Shown: piece by piece, positions 7,793-16,693 of the stretch
How the letters are laid out: the number at the start of each line of letters is the position of its first letter
Numbering within the stretch: position 1 is the first letter of the stretch
Source of the DNA: an uncultured Photobacterium sp.
Lineage (GTDB): Bacteria; Pseudomonadota; Gammaproteobacteria; Enterobacterales; Vibrionaceae
DNA: 33,620 nt
Reading direction: 5' to 3'
Assembly (NCBI RefSeq): GCF_947039875.1
Contig: NZ_CAMRAN010000044.1
Span: 1-33,620 of the forward strand
The notes under the pieces: generated by a model
Seen by the model: only the letters and a program-made list of their open reading frames with translations
Told to the model about the DNA's origin: nothing
The model's database searches: none
Program-made: the position numbers and the translations under genes

Positions 7793-7829
7793 AAAAAAAA
7801 TGGAAAGCAGCTAAAAAACCACTTTCCAT
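7793..7829 (-). terminator. Terminator of protease gene
   Basis: Read on the minus strand, ATGGAAAG (from 7829) pairs with CTTTCCAT, and a run of eight T residues follows (7800-7793). It lies about 70 bp beyond the protease stop codon. Confidence 0.8.
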
Positions 7830-7897
7830 CTCAATAATGTATTCACCTATAATTATAATCACTTCAACATTCAGTTGACAGCCTTACAACCCCCGCT

Positions 7898-9097
7898 TTA
7901 GTTTCTTGAACGTCTAAAAAACATACCATAACAAAGGAATAATAAGCCGATAAAACCAAAACTACCGCCACCATCACTATCTTTACCTATATTACAATTA
8001 TTCGCTGAAATACTGTCATTACACCCATCACCATCTTGATCATCATATTTATCAGCAAGGAAATCTGGTGGAGTAATAGGGTGAGCCGGTACTTTATTAC
8101 TGTTCTCAATGATCCAATCTGTGTAATAACCTACTCGCGCGTAAAAACCAGGACGTGTCATTGAGCCACATGCAGGGTCACCAACAGTACCACCACTGAC
8201 AATACCCACTTGTAACCATTCATCTTTATTATTTTGAGCAAAAATAGGGCCACCACTGTCCCCAAAACAAGCATCTGCCCCGTACGGAGTATTGCCGATA
8301 TAACCAGAAATTTTAGGAGGCAATGCGCATAATTTAGTAACATTTGCAGCATTATCAATAATTAAACCTGGATTATCATTAGATTCGAGACGCTCGTAAC
8401 ACAAATCTATCGGAAATGAACTTAGTACCGCATGCTGTAAAATATTAGGCGCAGCAGAACTAGTTCCAGAGGGTTCTGTTGCTCCCCAACCAAAAACTTT
8501 AATATTAATCGGTCTATCTGATGGTTGAGGATCATTAGCTAATATCCATTCTTCAGCTAATCGTTTTTCAATTTCTCTAGTTGCTGATAATGTTGGTAAT
8601 GATACTTTACCAAGATTGATAAACTTACGACCTACGCGTATTAATGCAACATCATTATCTAATGCGGTACTTATTATCTCTGTTTTCTCTGAACCTTTTT
8701 TTACTACAGCGACAGGACTAAACTCAGGGTGAACAACCACATGTGTTGCTGAAAATAAATGTGATTTTTCTGGGTAGCTATTATCAATTAATCCCGCAGT
8801 AATTGTAATATCTGAAGGAGCCATCACTATTGCGTTTTCATCGTTCCCCCTTACTACGCAATGAGCTGCCGTTAATACCCACTGCTCATTGATAATCGTC
8901 GCACCACAAAAAGGGGTTTCTCCATCTTTATTATTGCGTAGTGATGCCATAAAATTTTCACTAGCTGGAGTATTGCTATCAACATCATTTCCCGCAATAA
9001 CATACGGTGAGACTGTTGTATCTGATGATGCACATACTGGCATGCTTATACTTGCAACAATTGCTAACATCAAAACACTGTATTTATACTGGAGCAT
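7898..9097 (-). CDS. Trypsin-like serine protease with GlyGly-CTERM tail
   Basis: This 399-aa secreted protease has a Sec signal peptide (about 1-23, ending PVCA-SS) and an S1 (chymotrypsin-fold) domain at about 32-332. The complete catalytic triad is H79 in LTAAHC, D149 in LDNDVALI and S281 in CFGDSGGP. Cysteines flank the active-site loops as in disulfide-bonded S1 enzymes. An acidic DDQDGDGCND linker follows, then the tripartite tail: SDGGGSFG, a hydrophobic segment and RRSRN. That tail is the GlyGly-CTERM signal, processed by rhombosortase and associated with type II secretion and surface display in Vibrio relatives. The start ATG has AAAAGGGA upstream and a terminator follows. It is monocistronic. 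No rhombosortase gene is in this window. Confidence 0.93.
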   Translation of the reverse strand: MLQYKYSVLMLAIVASISMPVCASSDTTVSPYVIAGNDVDSNTPASENFMASLRNNKDGETPFCGATIINEQWVLTAAHCVVRGNDENAIVMAPSDITITAGLIDNSYPEKSHLFSATHVVVHPEFSPVAVVKKGSEKTEIISTALDNDVALIRVGRKFINLGKVSLPTLSATREIEKRLAEEWILANDPQPSDRPINIKVFGWGATEPSGTSSAAPNILQHAVLSSFPIDLCYERLESNDNPGLIIDNAANVTKLCALPPKISGYIGNTPYGADACFGDSGGPIFAQNNKDEWLQVGIVSGGTVGDPACGSMTRPGFYARVGYYTDWIIENSNKVPAHPITPPDFLADKYDDQDGDGCNDSISANNCNIGKDSDGGGSFGFIGLLFLCYGMFFRRSRN

Positions 9098-9438
9098 CCT
9101 TTTCCCTTTTCACTTAATAGTTATCGCTATAGCTTACCCTTAAGACCCATTAAGCGCAGATCGAAACCAACACACTGCGATAAACTTCATTTTTTCATGT
9201 AACTGTAAAGTACGTTACCTCATATATTATATAAGTCGCTGGCACTATCTAACGAATCCCCCTGTATCTATATTGTTAAATATGAAACAACAACCCACCA
9301 ATTCGGTTAATAAAACAAAGCCGACTGGATATTAAACAGTCTGTTGTACTATAAATTTCGTGATCAGAGGCATGTTTGCTTTTCTTCTGTACAATAGAAC
9401 GGCATAATATTGGCACAATAAATCAATGGACAATTCCC
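9098..9438. other. Divergent intergenic region
   Basis: This region holds the promoters of the protease and the PhnA-like gene. Apart from a short hairpin (GACTG/CAGTC near 9323-9341) I see no structured element or gene. Confidence 0.55.
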
Positions 9439-10011
9439 ATGACTATCGAACAAGCATTAAAAACGCGTAGTGAATCAAAATGTGAGCTATGTTCTTCTGA
9501 AAACAATCTAGCGGTATACGCTGTTCCTGCTTCTGAAGACAAGAGTGCAGGTTGTTGTGTACTTCTTTGTGATACTTGCCGTGGTCAGCTTGAAAATCCA
9601 GAAACTACTGACGAAAACCACTGGCGTTGTCTGAACGACACCATGTGGAGCCAAGTTCCTGCTGTTCAAGTTATGGTATATCGCCAGCTTAAGCGTCTTT
9701 CAACTAAAACTGATTGGGCAATGGATCTCGTTGACATGATGTACTTAGAAGATGACGTTAAAGAATGGGCTGAAAAAGGTCTTGTTGAGGAAGAACAAGC
9801 TTCAATCCCTACTCGTGATGCGAACGGTGCAATCCTTCAAGCTGGTGATAGCGTTACTATCATTAAAGATCTACCAGTTAAAGGTTCAAGCATGGTTATC
9901 AAGCGTGGTACACCAGTACGTAACATCAGCTTGACTGATAACCCACTTCACATCCAAGGTCGTGCTGACGGTGTGCAAATGGTGATCATCTCAGCTTACA
10001 CTAAGAAGTAA
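9439..10011 (+). CDS. PhnA/YjdM-like zinc-ribbon protein
   Basis: This 190-aa soluble protein has an N-terminal zinc ribbon with C15-x2-C18 (CELC) and C44-x2-C47 (CDTC). The C-terminal part, about 125-190, is the conserved PhnA domain (DANGAILQAGDSVTIIKDLPVKGSS and later RADGVQMVIISAYTKK). Despite the phosphonate-operon name, the family has no established catalytic role in phosphonate use. I take the ATG at 9439 (MTIEQALKTRSESKCELC), which fits family starts, not an upstream frame extension. It is monocistronic with a strong terminator 20 nt downstream. Its codon choice looks more GC-balanced than its neighbours, suggesting good expression. Confidence 0.9.
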   Translation: MTIEQALKTRSESKCELCSSENNLAVYAVPASEDKSAGCCVLLCDTCRGQLENPETTDENHWRCLNDTMWSQVPAVQVMVYRQLKRLSTKTDWAMDLVDMMYLEDDVKEWAEKGLVEEEQASIPTRDANGAILQAGDSVTIIKDLPVKGSSMVIKRGTPVRNISLTDNPLHIQGRADGVQMVIISAYTKK

Positions 10012-10031
10012 TTCTTACTGTATTGAGAATA

Positions 10032-10070
10032 AAGAAAGCCCCTGTTGATATTATCAGCAGGGGCTTTCTT
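10032..10070 (+). terminator. Strong Rho-independent terminator
   Basis: AAGAAAGCCCCTG (10032-10044) pairs with CAGGGGCTTTCTT (10058-10070), and the stem continues inward through TGATA/TATCA. It lies between convergent genes and, with A- and T-rich sides, could act in both directions. Confidence 0.9.
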
Positions 10071-10090
10071 GTATGACATCGGTGGTTTTA

Positions 10091-10522
10091 TTATAGTGAT
10101 TTAATCACAACAGTATTGGCTAATTTATCATGCCAACCCTGCTTCCTTTTATCCCAGCCAGCCCACATTAAGCCAAGTCCAAAAGGAATGGTTGAGACAA
10201 AATAGCCTAAATAACGTATCACCGATTGTTTCACACTGGGGTTGTTACCAGTATTAGCATCAACTATCTGCGCTTTAATGACCATTTTCCCGGGCGTGGC
10301 TGATTTATAAATCCAAAATAAAATCACACCAAGAAACGGTAATAAGTAATTGATCATTATATCCATCGGCCCAACAGCAAAACTATCAATTGATGGGTAC
10401 ATTTCCCCATACCAGAGATACATAAGTGGCGCTGTAATCAAAGCGACAATTGCAGTATCAATTAAACTGGCTAACACTCGTAACCAAAATCCCACGTATA
10501 TCGGTGTTATTTCTCTATTCAT
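10091..10522 (-). CDS. RDD family membrane protein
   Basis: This 143-aa protein has three predicted membrane segments (about 14-37, 55-72 and 105-122). It carries the family signature: arginine and aspartate in GFWLRVLASLIDT, then KSATPGKMVIKAQIVD, and the closing motif DKRKQGWHDKLANTVVI. RDD proteins are inner-membrane proteins of mostly unknown function; some have been linked to ion or Na+/H+ exchange. Its ATG (10520-10522) overlaps the last 8 bp of the aldehyde dehydrogenase gene, so translation is probably coupled. The family is secure; the role is unknown. Confidence 0.9.
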   Translation of the reverse strand: MNREITPIYVGFWLRVLASLIDTAIVALITAPLMYLWYGEMYPSIDSFAVGPMDIMINYLLPFLGVILFWIYKSATPGKMVIKAQIVDANTGNNPSVKQSVIRYLGYFVSTIPFGLGLMWAGWDKRKQGWHDKLANTVVIKSL

Positions 10523-11948
10523 ACCGAGAGAACTTCCTGTTTATAATAAAGTTAATCAACCGTTTACCGATTTTTCCATAAGGTGCATAAAAGTATTTTG
10601 TTGTACTTAATGTCGCTTGATATGTAACGGGACGTAATTTAGAAAGTCGCTCAAAACCATCTCGCCCATGATAATACCCCATTCCACTATGCCCAATACC
10701 ACCAAACGGTAAGTCATCTTGAGCAACGTGCAACATAACATCATTGATAGTAACTCCACCTGAACGTGTTTGGTTTATTACCTGTTGGTGAACGGTTTTA
10801 TCATTACTAAATATATACAGTGCTAACGGGCGCTCTCTGGCATTAATATAATCCATTGCTTGTTGTATGTTTTTATAGGTTATTATTGGTAATAACGGTC
10901 CAAAAATTTCACGTTGCATAACGGCCATTGCATCTGTTGGTTGACAAATAAGTTGTAATGGAAATTTCTTCTGTTGTGGATCAGGGGCTGATTTAGGAAC
11001 TAAATTAATTACCTTTGCCCCCTGTTCAACAGCATTTTCAACGGCATCACATAAACGACTAAAAGAAACGTCATCAATAATCGAGGTATAGTCAGGATGC
11101 TGAATATCCGTAAACCGTTGCGCCATGATTACTTGAGATTGGCGAATAACTTCACTTTCTAATGCTTGTGGAACCAATAGATAATCAGGAGCAACGCACG
11201 TTTGACCACTGTTATACATTTTACCGCCTAAGATGCGCGATAAAGCTAAATGTACATCATAATCATCGGCTAAGATAACCGGTGATTTACCGCCAAGTTC
11301 TAACGTCACAGGCACTAAATGGGTTGCAGCAGCAGCCATAACAGCCTTACCTGTTGTCGTTGACCCCGTAAAAATAAGATGATCGAATTTTAATTGTGAG
11401 AAAGCAATCCCTGTTTGCCCTTCTTCTGCAACAATGCAAATATGATCATCACTAAAATCAGCCACAAACAATTGTTGTAATAGCTGACATAAATGTTGAG
11501 ATTTTTCTGACATTTTAACCATCACACGATTACCAGCAGCAAGCGCAGCAACCATCGGTGCAATAGTCAAAAAAAGTGGATAGTTCCACGGTACAATAAT
11601 GCCCACAACCCCTAATGGCTGTGGAATAACACTGTTTTTTGCAGGTTTGAACCATAAAGAAGTATGTCGACGCTGAGGCTTCATCCACGCATTAACATGT
11701 TTAATCGCATCATTTATCGATTCTAAAGACGTAAATATTTCTAATAATGCGGTTTCACTTGCAGAGCGACAACTAAAATCAGCCGCAATCGCTTCGCAAA
11801 TCTGAGCTTGATGCCGAATGATTAATTGTTTTACTTTTTTTAGGGTAGCGATACGATCTTCTACCATCGGCATCGGTTGCTGCATAAAAGCGTCATATTG
11901 ACGTTGACGATATTGCTCAAGTGCGCTTGCTATCAATAAATCACTCAT
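10515..11948 (-). CDS. Coniferyl-aldehyde-type NAD(P)+ aldehyde dehydrogenase
   Basis: This 477-aa cytosolic enzyme oxidises aldehydes to acids. Visible features are N122 in VPWNYP, a nucleotide-binding segment (FTGSTTTGK, 193-201), the general base E217 in LELGGKSP and the nucleophile C251 in NSGQTCVAPDY. The C-terminal dimerisation part includes DLPFGGIGHSGMGYYHGRDGF. The CVAPDY context and the basic C-terminal tail (KIGKRLINFIINRKF) are typical of the CalB/coniferyl aldehyde dehydrogenase and fatty-aldehyde group. In marine relatives such enzymes probably act on medium- or long-chain or aromatic aldehydes; the substrate cannot be fixed from sequence. AGAGGA precedes the ATG. It overlaps the downstream RDD gene and diverges from the GST gene. 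Confidence 0.9.
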   Translation of the reverse strand: MSDLLIASALEQYRQRQYDAFMQQPMPMVEDRIATLKKVKQLIIRHQAQICEAIAADFSCRSASETALLEIFTSLESINDAIKHVNAWMKPQRRHTSLWFKPAKNSVIPQPLGVVGIIVPWNYPLFLTIAPMVAALAAGNRVMVKMSEKSQHLCQLLQQLFVADFSDDHICIVAEEGQTGIAFSQLKFDHLIFTGSTTTGKAVMAAAATHLVPVTLELGGKSPVILADDYDVHLALSRILGGKMYNSGQTCVAPDYLLVPQALESEVIRQSQVIMAQRFTDIQHPDYTSIIDDVSFSRLCDAVENAVEQGAKVINLVPKSAPDPQQKKFPLQLICQPTDAMAVMQREIFGPLLPIITYKNIQQAMDYINARERPLALYIFSNDKTVHQQVINQTRSGGVTINDVMLHVAQDDLPFGGIGHSGMGYYHGRDGFERLSKLRPVTYQATLSTTKYFYAPYGKIGKRLINFIINRKFSRYE

Positions 11949-12131
11949 AATATTCCTCTATAATATTCGCTACATGATATATCTAGCGGTAGTGAATAAT
12001 GAAAATAAGCATGTGCAAATAGTAGTATAACTATCTCTAATAACAATACAGTTGAATACACTAAATTTATCAATTATCAGGATTTGCACTAAACTTATCC
12101 TATTAAGGACGGAATTTTTCGGAGGGATAAA

Positions 12132-12791
12132 ATGACGCGACCAATACTGTACACGCTACGTCAATGCCCCTATGCCATTCGAGCACGTTTAGGCCTGCAG
12201 CTTGCCGAGCAAGAAATAGACATACGTGATATTTCACTCACAGATAAACCCGCTGAAATGCTTAGTATTACACCAAAAGGGACCGTTCCGCTATTAGTCT
12301 TAAGTAATGGTGATTATATTGATGAAAGCTTATCAATTATGGTGTGGGCTTTAAATCAGCACGATCCACACAATTTATTATTAGCCGATAGTACGCATTT
12401 ATTCACTGATATGATCAATCTCATTGCACGTAATGATTGTAAATACATTGCAGCATTAGAGCACTATAAAGCCGATGTTCGATATCATAATTCAGATAGT
12501 ATGATCTACCGTAATTTATGTCAGTCGTTTCTTGATGATCTTGAATTGAGATTAAATAAACACCGCTTTTTTATGTGTAATCATCCAAGTTTAGCCGATT
12601 ACGCTATTTTACCCTTTATTCGTCAATTCTCTCATGTTGAACGGCAATGGTTTCGCCAGGCGTCCTACCCCAAATTAAAAGCTTGGCTAGAACAACATTA
12701 CCAAGATCCAATTTTTTCACGGGTAATGAAAAAGAAACCATTATGGCAACCAGAAGCTTCAACGCCATCATCTCGTTACGAAACGGTATAA
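12132..12791 (+). CDS. Glutathione S-transferase-like protein
   Basis: This 219-aa protein has a thioredoxin-fold N-terminal domain (about 4-80). Its start ILYTLRQCPYAIRARLGL places C12 in a CPxA motif at the position of the catalytic residue. The glutathione-gamma-glutamyl contact motif is seen as TPKGTVPLL and DESLSIM, and a helical C-terminal domain follows (SLADYAILPFIRQF). The set resembles beta/omega-like GSTs of the YfcF/YfcG or glutaredoxin-like type. GGAGGG lies upstream of the ATG. The gene diverges from the aldehyde dehydrogenase across 183 bp, which suggests shared electrophile detoxification, an inference from position. The tail after residue 205 is unstructured. Confidence 0.88.
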   Translation: MTRPILYTLRQCPYAIRARLGLQLAEQEIDIRDISLTDKPAEMLSITPKGTVPLLVLSNGDYIDESLSIMVWALNQHDPHNLLLADSTHLFTDMINLIARNDCKYIAALEHYKADVRYHNSDSMIYRNLCQSFLDDLELRLNKHRFFMCNHPSLADYAILPFIRQFSHVERQWFRQASYPKLKAWLEQHYQDPIFSRVMKKKPLWQPEASTPSSRYETV

Positions 12792-12821
12792 TATTAACAA
12801 CATGAACAATGTAATATAAAC

Positions 12822-12850
12822 CACCCAGACAGTGTTGCACTATCTGGGTG
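12822..12850. terminator. Bidirectional terminator between GST and speG
   Basis: A 13-bp stem with one mismatch, CACCCAGACAGTG against CACTATCTGGGTG, is closed by a TTG loop. It lies between the convergent stop codons. The flanks have short A or T runs only. Confidence 0.75.
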
Positions 12851-12857
12851 AAAACAA

Positions 12858-13382
12858 TTATTTATTACGACTCGCAAGATATTCATCTTGAAGCATGTAC
12901 ATACGTTTTACATCAGTGTAGTGACCATCAATAAAGATTTCTTTTACTAAATGACCTTCTTCAATAAAACCACATTCTTCATATAAATAAATGGCTTTTT
13001 CATTTACTGTTGCTACATGCAAATAGACTTTATGTAAATTTAAGATAGTGAAAGCATAATTTAACGCACGATTAATTAATGCACGCGCATAACCACATCC
13101 TTGAAAATCAGGTGCAATGATGATCTGAAATTCTGCGCTGCGATGAATGCTATTAATTTCAACTAATTCAACCAGTCCAATTGATTCTTTATTATTATTT
13201 TCAGCAATAAAACGCCGCTCAGTACTATCGTGAATATGCTTACGATACAGCTCTTCCAACTCATAAAATGATTCATACGGTTCTTCAAACCAATATGACA
13301 TGATGGCACGATTATTGTTTAGTTGATGAATAAAGCGTAAATCAGTTTGTTCTAAAGCGCGAAGACGAATTTCATTATTCAT
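12858..13382 (-). CDS. speG: Spermidine N1-acetyltransferase SpeG
   Basis: This 174-aa cytosolic GNAT enzyme transfers an acetyl group from acetyl-CoA to spermidine or spermine, preventing polyamine toxicity. It tracks the Vibrio cholerae SpeG sequence as I recall it: LNNNRAIMSYWFEEPYESF (21-39, including the E33/E34 allosteric polyamine-site acidic residues), HRSAEFQIIIAP, the acetyl-CoA loop QGCGYA (94-99) and catalytic Y134 in IYLYEECGF. I start at the ATG at 13380-13382 (MNNEIRLRALE), as in relatives, not the longer frame. The family forms dodecamers. It stands alone on the minus strand with a shared terminator downstream. Confidence 0.95.
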   Translation of the reverse strand: MNNEIRLRALEQTDLRFIHQLNNNRAIMSYWFEEPYESFYELEELYRKHIHDSTERRFIAENNNKESIGLVELVEINSIHRSAEFQIIIAPDFQGCGYARALINRALNYAFTILNLHKVYLHVATVNEKAIYLYEECGFIEEGHLVKEIFIDGHYTDVKRMYMLQDEYLASRNK

Positions 13383-13520
13383 TATGGTTATCCATTTCCT
13401 AAAAATCACTGTTCTAAAATAATATATAGATGAACTTATTAAGAGCTAGAAAATATCACTAAAACATAAAAATAAAAGGCAAAAAATGTAAAAGTTTACG
13501 TCTAAAGACTTAAGCTACAA

Positions 13521-14420
13521 TTACTTGCTCATTCTATGTTCTAATAACTCAATGAATCGTCTTACCTTTGCTGATAAATGTTTTCGGCTTGGGTAAACAA
13601 CGTACACATTCACCAATGTCTTATCAAATTCAGGAAACAATATTGTTAACTCACCACGTTGTAATTGTGGCTCAATATAAAACGCAGGCACGTGACAAAT
13701 ACCCATATCATCAACAGCCATAGCAACAGTCATCGACGTATTGTTGCATCGTAGCTTTTGTTGAACATCAACATTAAAAACTTTATTTTCCGCATCTGTA
13801 TATTGCCAACGATCTGCATGTTTTAAATTACTGTAGCAAAGACAGTGATGTTGTTGTAATTCAGAGGGGTGTTTTGGAAAGCCATACTGTCGTAAATATT
13901 CAGGTGATGCCACTGTATGAATTTTACAACTAAAGAGGCGTTTACAAATTAAACTCGATTCCGCTAACATCGCTGAAGCACGAATAGCAAGATCATACCC
14001 GTCAGCAACAACATCTACTGTTTTATCACTTAAATCAATATCTAACTGCATTTCTGGGTATAGCGTTAAAAACTCACTAAATACCTGCTGTAAATATTGA
14101 GAGCCCAACCATACCGGACAACTTATTTTAAGTGTACCTTTAGGGCTTACGCTATTTTGTGACATCAAACCTAGCGCTTGTTCAGCATCCATGATCAATT
14201 GTGAACACTCTTGATAATAGACCTCTCCTTCAGGCGTTAGCGCGACAGATCGCGTCGTGCGATTCAGTAACCGCACTCCTAAACGAGCCTCAAGTTTATT
14301 AATTTCTTTACTTATATAGGAATTGGAATGTCCTAAAGCCTCTGCGGCAGCTGCAAAACCCCCACTTTTTATGACCTGAACAAAGACGACAATACCATCA
14401 AACAATTTATTGTTAGTCAT
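13521..14420 (-). CDS. LysR-family regulator beside flavoprotein gene
   Basis: This 299-aa protein has an N-terminal winged helix-turn-helix (about 6-66: FVQVIKSGGFAAAAEALGHSNSYISKEINKLEARLGVRLLNR in substance) and a periplasmic-binding-protein-like effector domain (about 92-295). The subgroup resembles CrgA/DsdC-like or AaeR-like regulators that often control neighbouring oxidoreductases. It is divergent from the FMN-reductase-like gene at 14554 across 133 bp, the usual LysR arrangement, so that gene is its probable target. The effector is unknown. Confidence 0.92.
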   Translation of the reverse strand: MTNNKLFDGIVVFVQVIKSGGFAAAAEALGHSNSYISKEINKLEARLGVRLLNRTTRSVALTPEGEVYYQECSQLIMDAEQALGLMSQNSVSPKGTLKISCPVWLGSQYLQQVFSEFLTLYPEMQLDIDLSDKTVDVVADGYDLAIRASAMLAESSLICKRLFSCKIHTVASPEYLRQYGFPKHPSELQQHHCLCYSNLKHADRWQYTDAENKVFNVDVQQKLRCNNTSMTVAMAVDDMGICHVPAFYIEPQLQRGELTILFPEFDKTLVNVYVVYPSRKHLSAKVRRFIELLEHRMSK

Positions 14421-14553
14421 ATGGAAATAGTTAAAACACTTGTATGCTATTAATTATATTTGACTATCAATATACACTTAATCCACACAATAGGATATTT
14501 ATTATCTAACCTTATTAATTATAACAACGTAATGTGTGTTACAAGGAACTCAA

Positions 14554-15087
14554 ATGAAATTATTAACCTTAGCAGCAAGTAACAGTCGTCAATCAATCAA
14601 CAAACATCTCGCAACATATGCCGCATCATTAGTTACTGGTGCAGATGTGGATATTTTAGATATTAATGATTTTGAAATGCCGCTTTATAGTATTGATCGT
14701 GAAACCGAAACAGGTATTCCAGCACTAGCACAAGACTTCTTAAATCGAATCGCTGATGCCGACGCTATCATCATCTCTTTTGCAGAACATAATGGTTCAT
14801 ACACTGCCGCATATAAAAACCTGTTTGATTGGGCATCACGCATCGAGCCTAAAGTTTACCAAAATAAGCCTATGCTATTATTAGCAACATCACCGGGTCC
14901 TGGGGGCGCTAAAACCGTATTAACAGCAGCCGTTAATTCAACCCCCTATTTTGCTGGTAATGTAAAAGCATCGCTCTCTATTCCAAGTTTTTATGATAAT
15001 TTTGATCTTACTGTAAACAAAATCACTAACGCTGAACTAGACGCAGCATTAACAACCGCAGCGCATAGCTTAACCAATCATAAATAA
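14554..15087 (+). CDS. NADPH-dependent FMN reductase-like flavoprotein
   Basis: This 177-aa flavodoxin-fold protein contains the FMN phosphate loop near residues 7-14 (AASNSRQS), a central GPGG loop (TSPGPGGAKTVL) and the strand-turn block IISFAEHNGSYTAAYKNLFDWASR typical of the NADPH-dependent FMN reductase, ArsH and quinone reductase family. Probable role: two-electron reduction of FMN, quinones or azo/nitro compounds in the cytosol. I take the ATG at 14554 (MKLLTLAAS), with AAGGA 6 nt upstream, rather than a GTG six codons earlier. It is divergent from a LysR regulator. Confidence 0.88.
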   Translation: MKLLTLAASNSRQSINKHLATYAASLVTGADVDILDINDFEMPLYSIDRETETGIPALAQDFLNRIADADAIIISFAEHNGSYTAAYKNLFDWASRIEPKVYQNKPMLLLATSPGPGGAKTVLTAAVNSTPYFAGNVKASLSIPSFYDNFDLTVNKITNAELDAALTTAAHSLTNHK

Positions 15088-15241
15088 CGATTTGATCTTA
15101 GTTCCAGAATTATTAATTACCTTATTCCATGGGCGCATTAATTGTAAAGAAGTACTATATCGATCACTATTATTAATAGAATCATCAGTATACTACACGC
15201 TCTCCTATGAACCGCGTGTTGCTAAATTACTGAGATTATTT

Positions 15242-16624
15242 ATGAAATTAATTAAACGTCTTGCTGCGGTAGCCATTACTTCAGCATTATTAACAGGGTG
15301 TAATAGTCATAATACCAATGACATTACACCTGCTGCTAATAATGTCACTATCGCAACTTTTAATCTTTCGTTTGATCGTAATAGTTTTGAACAACTGGTT
15401 GATGAAATGCAAACATCACCAGCAGAGCAACAACTATTAATCGACGGTTTTAACGCTAAGACGCTAACGAGTGCCCAAACAGACACAGCACTTAAAATTA
15501 TTCAAATCCGTAATGTCGCGGCAATTATTCAAACAAAACGTCCGAATGTTATTTTATTAGCTGAATTTAATAATGATGGAACGGGTGAAAATACAGCGGC
15601 ATTGACTGGCTTCCAAAATAATTATTTATCCATTGGACAAAGTCCTAACAGTATTACTGGTGGCGATACATTAAAACCCATTAAATATCCTTTCTTTGAA
15701 AGTTATGCCACTAATACCGGTTTAATGAGTGGCTTAGACATTAATAATGATGGCAAAGTAAATTCAGGCCCTAATGATGCATGGGGATTTGGTGTCTATC
15801 ACGGCCAATACGGCTTCTCATTGATGTCTCAATATAAAATTGATACAGCAAAGACACGTACATTCCAAACCTTTAAATGGAAAGATCTTCCGTTAGCTGA
15901 AAATCCTGTTATCACAAATTGTAATGATGCCAAAAACCCAATTCCAGACGGTATGGCATGTGGCGATAAATGGTACACCGCTGATGAATGGCAGCAACTA
16001 CGCTTATCATCAAAAAATCATGTCGATGCACCCATCATTATTCCAACAGCAAATGGCGAACAAACTATTCATATTCTGATGTCACACCCAACACCCCCAG
16101 TATTTGATACTGTGACTCAAAATAATAAAATGAAGAACCGTGATGAAATCCAATTTTGGAATAACTACATCACTAATGGCGACTTTATTTATGACGATAA
16201 CGGCACAACCGGTGGCCTTGCGGAAGATGAAAAATTTGTGATTGTTGGTGATTTAAATGCTGATCCTTATGCTGGTGACGGCTATCGCCAAACCATTGAA
16301 AACTTATTAATGCATCATCGTGTTAACCAACAGGCAAGTGATGGCGCATTAACGCCAACGAGTTTAGGGGCTGAAAGTTGCTACAGTGATAAAGAATGTC
16401 GTCAAGATAACCCTTATCCTAACCGCTTAACCAGCAACTTTGGTTTACAAGTCGATCATGCTATTCCATCTCACAATATGACTATCGTTGACTCTGGCGT
16501 ATATTGGCCAGCACATGACGAACAAGGTCGCTTACTTGTGAATGATGACCGAATTGGTAAAACAGGCAAAGGTAAAGATGTTTCTTCTGATCACCGTATG
16601 GTATGGATAAAAGCAACACTATAA
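15242..16624 (+). CDS. Lipoprotein with endonuclease/exonuclease/phosphatase domain
   Basis: This 460-aa envelope protein starts with a lipoprotein signal (MKLIKRLAAVAITSALLTGC, with C20 the lipidated cysteine). An EEP (DNase I-like) fold follows, with motifs TFNLSFDRN, the metal-ligand glutamate in LLAEFNND, catalytic histidine in MSHPTPP, VGDLNADP and the C-terminal SSDHRMVW. It therefore looks like a metal-dependent phosphodiesterase or nuclease anchored in the membrane. A DINNDGKVN segment resembles a dockerin/EF-hand calcium loop, and four cysteines (two in the CNDAKNP...ACGDKW part, two in CYSDKEC) could form disulfides. I moved the start from an upstream TTG to this ATG because only it gives a lipobox. 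The ribosome binding site is weak. Substrate is unknown: extracellular DNA or a phosphoester. Confidence 0.85.
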   Translation: MKLIKRLAAVAITSALLTGCNSHNTNDITPAANNVTIATFNLSFDRNSFEQLVDEMQTSPAEQQLLIDGFNAKTLTSAQTDTALKIIQIRNVAAIIQTKRPNVILLAEFNNDGTGENTAALTGFQNNYLSIGQSPNSITGGDTLKPIKYPFFESYATNTGLMSGLDINNDGKVNSGPNDAWGFGVYHGQYGFSLMSQYKIDTAKTRTFQTFKWKDLPLAENPVITNCNDAKNPIPDGMACGDKWYTADEWQQLRLSSKNHVDAPIIIPTANGEQTIHILMSHPTPPVFDTVTQNNKMKNRDEIQFWNNYITNGDFIYDDNGTTGGLAEDEKFVIVGDLNADPYAGDGYRQTIENLLMHHRVNQQASDGALTPTSLGAESCYSDKECRQDNPYPNRLTSNFGLQVDHAIPSHNMTIVDSGVYWPAHDEQGRLLVNDDRIGKTGKGKDVSSDHRMVWIKATL

Positions 16625-16657
16625 GCCAACTAATACTGATACCTTAAATAGTGTACT

Positions 16658-16690
16658 AAAAACGCTTAATCATCATGATTAAGCGTTTTT
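16658..16690. terminator. Bidirectional terminator, perfect 16-bp stem
   Basis: AAAAACGCTTAATCAT (16658-16673) and ATGATTAAGCGTTTTT (16675-16690) are exact reverse complements around a single C. The stem lies between convergent genes, with A/T tracts at both ends. Confidence 0.9.
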
Positions 16691-16693
16691 TAT

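Larger units (their letters stand above)
6932..7897. other. Long AT-rich gene-free region
   Basis: This stretch of about 970 bp separates the regulator start from the protease end. It contains an 11-bp perfect inverted repeat (6998-7008 with 7042-7052), a 7-bp one (7074-7080 with 7099-7105), two DnaA-box matches (7436-7444 and 7450-7458) and the protease terminator (7793-7829). A 66-codon GTG-started frame at 7104 has poor protein character and I do not call it. I recognise no RNA gene. Confidence 0.6.
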
